A DNA stretch of 64,000 nucleotides, from contig NZ_JABBNB010000004.1 of the NCBI RefSeq assembly GCF_012933505.1, forward strand, positions 203,592 through 267,591. Direction: 5' to 3'. The position numbers and the translations under genes are program-made. Below, piece by piece: positions 41,919 to 49,135 of the stretch (positions within the stretch are counted from its first letter, which is position 1; each line of letters starts with the position of its first letter). The DNA is from Gordonia asplenii. GTDB lineage: Bacteria > Actinomycetota > Actinomycetes > Mycobacteriales > Mycobacteriaceae. Below the pieces are notes generated by a model, which was given only the letters and a program-made list of their open reading frames with translations, was not told the DNA's origin and did not search any database.

Positions 41919-43139
41919 ATGCAGCAAAATCGATGGGTCGTACTCGGCGGATGTTTTTTCGCCTATCTCTTCGACGCCCTGGAAATCGTCCTCTTGTCGC
42001 TGGCGCTCCCGGCCATTCGCGATGATATGGGATTGTCCGCTACCCAGGGCGGACTCCTCGCCACTGCGACTCTGATCGGAATCGGAGTCAGCAGCGTGCT
42101 CGGCGGATATGTCGCCGACAATTTCGGGCGGAAGAAGGCGTTGATCGCCTCGCTGTTGATCTTCGGCGTATTCACCGCCGCGATATCCGTGGTGCCCAAT
42201 TTCACGGTATTCGTGCTTGTGCGCTTTCTCGCCGGTATCGGGCTCGGATCGGTGTGGAGTGTGGTCTCGGCCTATGTGGTGGAGACTTTCGCCGAGCAGC
42301 ATCGCGGCCGGGCCGCGGCGTTCGTGATCAGCGCTTTCCCGGCGGGAGGCGCGATCGCCGCGACGATATCGGGGCTGTTCCTGCCGGATTGGCGGCAAAT
42401 GTTTCTGGTCGCTGGAATCGCGGTGCTGCTGCCGGTGCTCGTAGTGATATTCACCTTCGGCGAGTCGGAGAGCTGGGCGCGCCGGCAGGAACAGACCGTT
42501 CATCGGACGGTGTCGGTGCGTGACGTGTTGACGCCCGCGCTGCGCCGTCGGACTCTGCTCGGCACATTGATGGCTGCGTTGGCACTGTTCGGCTATTGGG
42601 GTGCCACCACCTGGCTGCCCACCTATCTGACCGCCGAGAGGGGCTTGGCCGAGGGGTCGGTCGCACTGTTCGTCACGATTCTGAATATCGGCATGTTTGT
42701 CGGATATAACGTATTCGGTATGGTCGCCGACCGAGTCGGGCGGCGTCGAACCATTGTGCTCACCCTTGTCGGTGTATCGGCGACCCTTCCGATATATGCG
42801 CTTACCACCGACCAGACCGCACTGCTGTGGCTCGGCCCGCTATTCGGCGCATTCACCGCATTCTTCGGGCTGTTCGGCTCGTACCTTTCCGAGCTTTTCC
42901 CGACAAACGTTCGCACGACCGGAGCCGGTTTCTGCTTCAACGTCGGGCGGGGCGTTTCCGCCCTGGCACCCTTCGCTCTCGCCGGGCTGGCGACATCCAT
43001 CGGTTTTCAAGGCGGGCTGATCGTGTGCGCGGGATTCTTCGTTCTCGCGGCGATCATCGCGGCGATGCTGCCGGCCGACGGTACCGCACGAGCCGACGCG
43101 CCCTCGTCCGTAGCCACGCCCGCTCGCGCCACCGCATGA
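41919..43139 (+). CDS. MFS transporter
   Basis: A 406-residue carrier with about 12 membrane helices. The loop 2-3 signature is GYVADNFGRKKAL and loop 8-9 has VADRVGRRRTI. N-terminal CFFAYLFDALEIVLLSLALPAIRDD places an acidic residue in helix 1, as in the aromatic-acid/metabolite:H+ symporter group. It likely imports the substrate of this cluster. Its stop overlaps an ATG (ATGA) of the alcohol dehydrogenase frame. Confidence 0.88.
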   Translation: MQQNRWVVLGGCFFAYLFDALEIVLLSLALPAIRDDMGLSATQGGLLATATLIGIGVSSVLGGYVADNFGRKKALIASLLIFGVFTAAISVVPNFTVFVLVRFLAGIGLGSVWSVVSAYVVETFAEQHRGRAAAFVISAFPAGGAIAATISGLFLPDWRQMFLVAGIAVLLPVLVVIFTFGESESWARRQEQTVHRTVSVRDVLTPALRRRTLLGTLMAALALFGYWGATTWLPTYLTAERGLAEGSVALFVTILNIGMFVGYNVFGMVADRVGRRRTIVLTLVGVSATLPIYALTTDQTALLWLGPLFGAFTAFFGLFGSYLSELFPTNVRTTGAGFCFNVGRGVSALAPFALAGLATSIGFQGGLIVCAGFFVLAAIIAAMLPADGTARADAPSSVATPARATA

Positions 43140-43177
43140 CGACCGACTCGCAAGGATTCGAGAAGGAGACCGCAGTC

Positions 43178-44242
43178 GTGCCCGAGACCATGAGCGCCGC
43201 CGTCTACCACGGTGCAGGCGACATCCGCATCGAACGCGTACCTGTACCCGCTCCAGCCGACGACGAGGTTCTCGTGAAAGTGCTCCGATCGGGCGTCTGC
43301 GGTACCGATGCGGGTGAATGGACGCGGGGGCCGCGAGTGTTTCCCGTAGCCCATCGGCACCCCAACAGCGGGCACCTGGGTCCGCTGATTCCCGGACATG
43401 AATTCGTCGGCGAAGTCGTCGAATCGGCGTCCTCCGACTTTCCCGTCGGCACCCTGGTCGCCAGCGGAGCGGGTATCTGGTGCGGCGACTGTGCCAGGTG
43501 CCGGGAGGGGCGCACCAATCTGTGCGCGACATATCAAACGCTGGGACTCAACAGGCACGGCGCGCTGGCCGAGTATGTCGCGGTTGCGAAGAAGACGCTG
43601 CATGTCGTCCCGGACGGAGTCTCGGTGGACATCGCGGCGATCGCGCAACCGCTCGCGGTCGGAATCCATGCCGCGCGGCGCAGCGGAGCCCGCGCCGGAG
43701 AGCGGATCGTCATCATCGGAGCAGGTGCTATCGGGTCGTTCATCCTCGCCGGCCTGAACCATCTCGGTGACCACGACATCACAGTCGTCGACTTCCCGGG
43801 CCGACGCCTCGACCGCGCACTGACGCTTGGGGCCGCACGGACGCGCACGCCGTCGTCGTCGCCGGCCGCGGCCATTTGCGACGCGCTCGACGGCCACGCG
43901 CCATCGGTCGTCATCGAAGCAAGCGGAGCGCCTGGGCAATTGGCCGCGGCGTTGCAGACGGTCGACGACGGCGGACGCGTCCTTGCCGTCGGCATCCCGA
44001 AAACGGACGTCACGATCGATCTCCACTCGGCGGTCTTTCGCGAGATCACGATCGAAACGACCCTCGCGCACATCTGCGACGTCGACATCCCCGCCGCGCT
44101 GGAGATCATCGAAGCGTCGCCGTCGGTGTGGGCCGAATTCGTCGAACCTCCGGTCGCGCTCCGCGAACTGGGGTCCGCGCTCGACCGCCTCGCGAGTGGG
44201 GGAGTTGACGGGAAGATCCTCATCGACCCGCAGCGGGAGTAG
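43178..44242 (+). CDS. Zinc-dependent alcohol dehydrogenase (MDR family)
   Basis: A 354-residue medium-chain dehydrogenase. It has the catalytic-zinc Cys in SGVCGTDAGEW, GHEFVGEV, four structural-zinc Cys in GIWCGDCARCREGRTNLC and the cofactor motif IIGAGAIGSF. It oxidises a secondary alcohol or polyol with NAD(P). GTG 43178 has AGAAGGAGA upstream at good spacing; ATG 43136, overlapping the MFS stop, is the alternative. It ends the XRE-cupin-linked cluster. Confidence 0.87.
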   Translation: MPETMSAAVYHGAGDIRIERVPVPAPADDEVLVKVLRSGVCGTDAGEWTRGPRVFPVAHRHPNSGHLGPLIPGHEFVGEVVESASSDFPVGTLVASGAGIWCGDCARCREGRTNLCATYQTLGLNRHGALAEYVAVAKKTLHVVPDGVSVDIAAIAQPLAVGIHAARRSGARAGERIVIIGAGAIGSFILAGLNHLGDHDITVVDFPGRRLDRALTLGAARTRTPSSSPAAAICDALDGHAPSVVIEASGAPGQLAAALQTVDDGGRVLAVGIPKTDVTIDLHSAVFREITIETTLAHICDVDIPAALEIIEASPSVWAEFVEPPVALRELGSALDRLASGGVDGKILIDPQRE

Positions 44243-44296
44243 CCGACGGTCCTGGGTGTGCTGGGTTAGCGGCCGAACACTTCGCCGCTGGATGAG

Positions 44297-44419
44297 CCTG
44301 AATCCACCGATGGTGGCCCCTGTTCGCTGGTTGAGCCGTGAGGAGCTTGAATCCACCGATGGTGGCTCCACTTCGCTGGTTGAGCCGTGAGGAGCGTTAG
44401 CGACGAGCGTGTCGAAACC
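44297..44419. repeat. Dispersed repeat, long core, with duplicated 5' flank
   Basis: A full copy (44375-44419) reads GCTGGTTGAGCCGTGAGGAG through CGAGCGTGTCGAAACC. A truncated copy (44326-44347) precedes it. Both are preceded by the same GAATCCACCGATGGTGG segment, and a related segment precedes the copy at 63424. Confidence 0.75.
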
Positions 44420-44615
44420 AAAGTGAGACAATCGGTTTCGCGCCCTGGCCACCGTGCGAGGGTCGGCGGAACGCTCCGCCCCGACTCAACCCGACTAAGC
44501 CTGCGGAGGTGCTCGCGGAGGTCGTGTTTCCATTGCGGTTGATGCGTGCCGGAAACGATGGCGCAGACCCAGGTTGATGGTGAAAGCTGTACGCGTGCAG
44601 GGTGTTTGGGGTCGG

Positions 44616-44889
44616 TTTGGGTGCTTTGTCTTGCTGGCCCCTCGTTACACCGAAGCTCGTTCCTCGCTTCGGCACTCGGGGAGCGGGGTGGTCGGTTTGG
44701 CGATACGGCGCTCGGGGAGCGGGGGGTCGGTTTGGGTGCTTTGTCTTGCTGGCCCCTCGTTACACCGAAGCTCGTTCCTCGCTTCGGCACTCGGGGAGCG
44801 GGGGGTCGGTTTGGGTGCTTTGTCTTGCTCGCCCCTCGTTACACCGAAGCTCGTTCCTCGCTTCGGCACTCGGGGAGCGAGGTGGTCGG
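44616..44889. repeat. Three tandem copies of a 79-bp unit
   Basis: Units start TTTGGGTGCTTTGTCTTGCT at 44616, 44731 and 44810. The second and third are near-identical 79-80-mers; the first has an extra 36-bp partial duplication at its end. Each unit holds a CCGAAGC/GCTTCGG stem with a 9-nt loop. The array fills much of the 648-bp gap between the convergent alcohol dehydrogenase and TetR genes and ends against the TetR stop codon. Confidence 0.88.
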
Positions 44890-44890
44890 C

Positions 44891-45499
44891 TCACTTCGAC
44901 CCCGCGACCTCGGGTCCGCCCTTCAGGCCGTTCAACACGATGTCGACCACCTGTGCGGGCAAGTCTGGCGTCAGTGGCTCGTGGGTCATCACGACCCGGA
45001 AATGCAAAGGCGCGACGAGCATTTGGATCACGCGTAGCGGGTCGACGTCGGCGATCTCGCCCCGCTCGATGGCGCGTGTCACGATCGACGTCGAGCGTGC
45101 GGTGCGCGCCTGCCAATACTGGCTGCGGGTGTGTACGCTCGCGGGGTCATCGCCCAGGGCGGCGAGCGCGCGATCGAAGGCGGTGCCGATCGGGCTCATC
45201 AGATATGTGGTGAGCGACGTCGCGTAGGCCGTCAGGTCGTCGCGCAGCGTCCCGGTGTCGGGGATCGGAATCAATTCCTCGGCCTCGTCGAGCAGCGCCT
45301 CGACGATGAGATTTTCCTTCTTGCCCCAGCGTCGATAGATCGACGTCTCGTGAACGCCCGCGGCCGCAGCGACGTCGGCCACCGCGACGCCGTTCAATCC
45401 GTCTCGATGCAGAAGGTCGAGCGTGGCGTCGAGCACGGCACGCCGCACCCGCTCGGATCGTCCGCCGGGGCGCCGTTGTGGAGTCGGTTCGATGGCCAC
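44891..45499 (-). CDS. TetR-family transcriptional regulator
   Basis: A 202-residue protein with GTG start. It has a TetR helix-turn-helix (AVADVAAAAGVHETSIYRRWGKKENLIVEALL) and a C-terminal helical ligand domain of the TetR_C_11/16-like type. It diverges from the CocE-type hydrolase at 45588, and the inverted repeat at 45510-45533 between the two is its likely operator. It is therefore the probable repressor of the hydrolase-cyclase-FAH operon. Confidence 0.88.
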   Translation of the reverse strand: MAIEPTPQRRPGGRSERVRRAVLDATLDLLHRDGLNGVAVADVAAAAGVHETSIYRRWGKKENLIVEALLDEAEELIPIPDTGTLRDDLTAYATSLTTYLMSPIGTAFDRALAALGDDPASVHTRSQYWQARTARSTSIVTRAIERGEIADVDPLRVIQMLVAPLHFRVVMTHEPLTPDLPAQVVDIVLNGLKGGPEVAGSK

Positions 45500-45509
45500 C
45501 CGAACAAGA

Positions 45510-45533
45510 GTAAAGCAAGTCTCTTGCGTTTAC
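45510..45533. promoter_or_regulatory. TetR operator candidate
   Basis: GTAAAGCAAG (45510-45519) and CTTGCGTTTAC (45523-45533) form an inverted repeat with one bulged base and a 3-nt centre. It lies 10 bp upstream of the TetR GTG and about 55 bp upstream of the hydrolase start. Confidence 0.6.
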
Positions 45534-45587
45534 CTGTGATCCAACGCATACTACTAACGCAGGTTCCTAGACTTTGGAGGCGCAATG

Positions 45588-47336
45588 ATGAGTGCGGAAA
45601 CCGCTGAACGCAGCGAGGTCGTCGACGGCATGCGGATCGAGTGGGATGTCGCGGTCCCCATGTCCGACGGTGCGATACTGCGCGCCGACGTCTTCCGCCC
45701 CGACGACGACGGCGCCCATCCGGTGCTGATGACGCTCGGCCCCTACGGCAAGGGGCTGGCGTTCCAAGAGGGCTTCGCAGGTATGTGGCAGCGACTGGCG
45801 GCCGAGTACCCCGACGCGCTGGCCGGGTCGTCGAACCGCTTCCAGGTCTGGGAAACCGCCGATCCGGAGAAGTGGGTGCCCGACGGTTACATCTGCATCC
45901 GCGTCGACTCGCGCGGGGCCGGCCGCTCGCCGGGCCTGCTCGACATGCTCAGTCCGCAGGAGGCCCACGACTACTACGACGCTATCGAGTGGGCGGGAAC
46001 GCAGCCGTGGTCGTCGGGAAAGGTTGGGCTGCTGGGCATTTCGTACTACGCGGCCAACCAGTGGATCGTCGCGGCATTGCGGCCGCCACACCTCACGGCG
46101 ATCTGCCCGTGGGAGGGATTCACCGACTTCTACCGCGATCTCAACCGCCACGGTGGCATCCTGAGCCGGTTCGGCCAGGCGTGGCAGGACCATCAGATCT
46201 TCACCGTTCAGCACGGCGTCGGCGAGCGCGGTCGCGTCAATCCGAACACCGGCGAACTCGTCGCCGGCCCGCCGACCCTGAGCGATGCCGAGCTGTCGCT
46301 CAACCGCGTCGAGACGATCGGCGAGGGCAAGCGACGCAACGTCGTCGACGATTTCAGTGCGGCGCGTACACCGGACCTGTCGCAGATCGAGGTGCCGGTG
46401 TTGTCCGCGGCGAACTGGGCGCACCATCTCCATACCCGCGGTAACTTCGACGGATGGGACAAGGTGGCCTCGACGCAGAAGTGGCTGGAGGTACACGGGT
46501 TCGAGCACTACGCCGAGTTCTACACCGATTACGGTGTGGCACTTCAAAAGAGATTCTTCGGCCACTTCCTCTCCGGCGAGGACACCGGCTGGGAGACGCA
46601 GCCGCCGGTGTTCCTGAACGTCCGTCACGTGGACGGCACCTTCGAGCAGCGCGCCGAACAGGAATGGCCGCTGGCGCGGACGCAATGGACACGCTTCTAC
46701 CTCGACGACGGCGCGCTCACCACTACAGCGCCTGCCTCGACGACGCCGATCGACTTCGCCGCGCTGGGGCCGGGTGCCGAATTCTGGACACCACCGCTGA
46801 GCCAGCCGCTGGAGATCACCGGCCCGGCGTCGGCGCGGCTGCGCATCGCGTCGTCGACCACCGACGCCGACCTCTTCGTCACGGTGCGTGTGCAGGACAG
46901 TGATGGCCGGGAGGTGTCACTCGTCTCGGCCATCGACCCGCACGGGGTGCTCGGCGTCGGCTGGCTGCGCGCCTCGCATCGCGAACTCGACGACGCGGCG
47001 AGTCTGCCGTACCGGCCCTGGCATGCGCACACTCGCGAAATGCCGTTGACCCCAGGCGATCCCGTCGACGTCGACGTCGAGATCTGGCCGACGTCGATCG
47101 TCGTTCCGACGGGCTACCGGCTCGGAATCACGGTATCCGGCCGGGACTACGAGATGCCCGGCGACGGGCCGTGGCCGGTCCTCTACGGCATCGAGAACCG
47201 GGGCAACGGCGTATTCGTGCACGACGACACCGACGATCGTCCGACTGATGTATTCGGTGGCAGCACAACACTTTTCACCGCCGACGGCGCGTCGTCGGTG
47301 TTGCTCCCGATCATCCCCGCCACCGACGAAGGGTAA
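45588..47336 (+). CDS. CocE/NonD (X-Pro dipeptidyl-peptidase S15) family hydrolase
   Basis: A 582-residue alpha/beta hydrolase. It has MSDGAILRADVFRP, RVDSRGAGRSPG, nucleophile Ser152 in LLGISYYAANQW and a C-terminal jelly-roll domain (about 380-575) with FWTPPLSQPLEITGPASARL. The family cleaves esters and amides of bulky acids; cocaine esterase is one member. GGAGG lies 7 nt from ATG 45588 (an adjacent ATG at 45585 is also possible). It begins the operon controlled by the divergent TetR, with 6 bp to the next gene. Confidence 0.87.
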   Translation: MSAETAERSEVVDGMRIEWDVAVPMSDGAILRADVFRPDDDGAHPVLMTLGPYGKGLAFQEGFAGMWQRLAAEYPDALAGSSNRFQVWETADPEKWVPDGYICIRVDSRGAGRSPGLLDMLSPQEAHDYYDAIEWAGTQPWSSGKVGLLGISYYAANQWIVAALRPPHLTAICPWEGFTDFYRDLNRHGGILSRFGQAWQDHQIFTVQHGVGERGRVNPNTGELVAGPPTLSDAELSLNRVETIGEGKRRNVVDDFSAARTPDLSQIEVPVLSAANWAHHLHTRGNFDGWDKVASTQKWLEVHGFEHYAEFYTDYGVALQKRFFGHFLSGEDTGWETQPPVFLNVRHVDGTFEQRAEQEWPLARTQWTRFYLDDGALTTTAPASTTPIDFAALGPGAEFWTPPLSQPLEITGPASARLRIASSTTDADLFVTVRVQDSDGREVSLVSAIDPHGVLGVGWLRASHRELDDAASLPYRPWHAHTREMPLTPGDPVDVDVEIWPTSIVVPTGYRLGITVSGRDYEMPGDGPWPVLYGIENRGNGVFVHDDTDDRPTDVFGGSTTLFTADGASSVLLPIIPATDEG

Positions 47337-47342
47337 TCACAC

Positions 47343-48119
47343 ATGACCACCATCATCGACATCTCAGTGCCCTTGCAGGCCGGCATCCCCTCGGACCCGC
47401 CGGGACATCTACCCGAAATCGACTACTACGACCACACGCAGACCCGCGACGACCTGCTGTCGTTCTTCCCGGGCGCGACCGCCGAGGATCTGCCCGACGG
47501 CGAGGGCTGGGCCATCGAACGCGTGCGGGTGACGACGCACAACGGAACGCATCTCGATGCCCCCTATCACTATTCGGCGACGATGGACGGTGGGGCGCCG
47601 GCGTTGACCATCGACCAGGTGCCACTGGAGTGGTGCTTCAGTCGTGGTGTGAAACTCGACTTCCGGCACTTCGCCGACGGCTACGTGGTGACCCCCGACG
47701 ACGTCGACGCCGAACTGGATCGCATCGGACACACGTTGGCTCCCTTCGACATCGTGCTGGTCAACACGAGCGCCGGTGAGCGCTACGGACACGACGACTA
47801 CGTCACCACCGGCTGCGGCGTCGGGCGTGCGGCGACGCTGCATATGCTCCGTCAGGGTGTTCGGGTGACCGGAACGGACGCGTGGAGTTGGGATGCGCCA
47901 TTCGTCTACACCGCGCAACGCTATGCGGCAGAACATGATTCGAGCGTCATCTGGGAGGGGCATCGGGCCGGACGGGAGATCGGCTATTGCCACATCGAGA
48001 AGCTGCACAACCTGGAGGCGTTGCCCGCGACGGGATTTCAGGTGTCGTGTTTCCCGGTGAAGATTCATCGGGCGTCGGCGGGCTGGACCCGCGCGGTCGC
48101 GATCGTCGAGGAGGGCTGA
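47343..48119 (+). CDS. Cyclase-family metal-dependent hydrolase (kynurenine-formamidase-like)
   Basis: A 258-residue protein with the metal-binding HNGTHLDAPYH (66-76) of the cyclase/KynB family, plus GVKLDFRHFADG, a central LVNTSAGERYG and GTDAWSWDAPF. Members hydrolyse N-formyl amides, lactones or enol-lactones, including isatin hydrolase. It lies between the CocE-type hydrolase and an FAH-family enzyme, so ring-opening of a cyclic intermediate is a reasonable role. The precise reaction cannot be read from sequence. Confidence 0.83.
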   Translation: MTTIIDISVPLQAGIPSDPPGHLPEIDYYDHTQTRDDLLSFFPGATAEDLPDGEGWAIERVRVTTHNGTHLDAPYHYSATMDGGAPALTIDQVPLEWCFSRGVKLDFRHFADGYVVTPDDVDAELDRIGHTLAPFDIVLVNTSAGERYGHDDYVTTGCGVGRAATLHMLRQGVRVTGTDAWSWDAPFVYTAQRYAAEHDSSVIWEGHRAGREIGYCHIEKLHNLEALPATGFQVSCFPVKIHRASAGWTRAVAIVEEG

Positions 48120-48122
48120 ACG

Positions 48123-49055
48123 ATGCGGATCGGTTCAACGATCATCGACGGAGTGCACCGCTACGGCGTCGTCGACGACGGACGACTGCGGTTGTTCGAC
48201 GCCGGCACCGACGTCTACCGGGCGATCCGCAACGGCGAGACATCGTCGGAAGCGGTGACTTTCGATCCGTCGGGCGCGGTGCCGGTTCCGGTGCCGCTCA
48301 CCACGATTCGGGATTTCATCACCTTCGAGCAGCACACCGCCGGCTCGTTGCGGGCGGTCGCCGGGACCGCCGAGGTGCCCGACGCCTGGTACGAGGCGCC
48401 CGCCTTCTACTTCAGCAATCCGCACGCGGCGATCGGCTCGGGCACCGACGTCCCGCTGCCGCCAGGTTGCGAAGCGTTCGACTTCGAACTCGAGGTCGCG
48501 GCGGTGATCGGCCGATCCGGGTACAACCTGTCGGTGGACGAGGCCGCTGAGTGCATCGCCGGTTTCACGATTCTCAACGACTGGTCGGCGCGCGACCTGC
48601 AGACGCGGGAGATGCGCGTCGGATTGGGGCCGGTGAAGGCGAAAGACACCGCGACCACCCTCGGCCCGGCGCTGGTGACCCCCGACGAGCTGGCCGATCG
48701 TCGAACCGACGACGGCGGCTACGACCTCGCGATGTCGGTCCGGATCAACGGAACCCTGATCGGTGAGGACACGCTGGCGAATATGGCCTGGACGTTCGCC
48801 GAACTCATCGCGTACGCCAGCCGCGGCACCTGGGTGCATCCCGGCGACGTGCTCGGATCCGGCACCTGCGCGAACGGATGCCTGGCTGAGCTGTGGGGAT
48901 GGCGGGGCGCGCAGGATCCGCCGCCGCTGACCGCCGGCGACGTCGTCGAGATGAGCGTCGACGGCATCGGGACCGTCCGCAACGCGGTGGTCGCCGGGCC
49001 ACCGCTGCATCCGGTGCCCGCGGCTCGACGGGGACGGCGGCATCGGGCGGGTTGA
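48123..49055 (+). CDS. Fumarylacetoacetate hydrolase family protein
   Basis: A 310-residue FAH-fold protein. It has an N-terminal MRIGSTIIDGVHRYGVVDD, FYFSNPHAAIGSG, DFELEVAAVIGRSGYNLS (acidic metal set), AGFTILNDWSARDLQ and WVHPGDVLGSGTCANG. It is clearly distinct from the shorter FAH-family protein at 33986-34813. It probably hydrolyses the acylpyruvate-type product of the preceding ring-opening steps. It starts three bases after the cyclase stop and ends the operon; a stem-loop follows. Confidence 0.87.
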   Translation: MRIGSTIIDGVHRYGVVDDGRLRLFDAGTDVYRAIRNGETSSEAVTFDPSGAVPVPVPLTTIRDFITFEQHTAGSLRAVAGTAEVPDAWYEAPAFYFSNPHAAIGSGTDVPLPPGCEAFDFELEVAAVIGRSGYNLSVDEAAECIAGFTILNDWSARDLQTREMRVGLGPVKAKDTATTLGPALVTPDELADRRTDDGGYDLAMSVRINGTLIGEDTLANMAWTFAELIAYASRGTWVHPGDVLGSGTCANGCLAELWGWRGAQDPPPLTAGDVVEMSVDGIGTVRNAVVAGPPLHPVPAARRGRRHRAG

Positions 49056-49060
49056 GCCGC

Positions 49061-49084
49061 GCGTGATTTCCCGAGAAGTCACGC
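49061..49084 (+). terminator. Stem-loop after the CocE-cyclase-FAH operon
   Basis: GCGTGATTTC and GAAGTCACGC form a 10-bp stem with one G-U pair around a CCGA loop, six bases after the FAH-family stop. There is no T-tract, so it may be a weak or Rho-assisted terminator. Confidence 0.55.
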
Positions 49085-49135
49085 CAAGGATGTTTAGCCC
49101 GCTCATCGGGAGTATGCGGGGTATCCTGATGCCCG

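Noticed and set aside
44616..44889. Possible CRISPR or coding repeats.
   Set aside because: The 79-bp units are contiguous without spacers. Open frames through them in several phases simply reflect the repeat and lack start signals.
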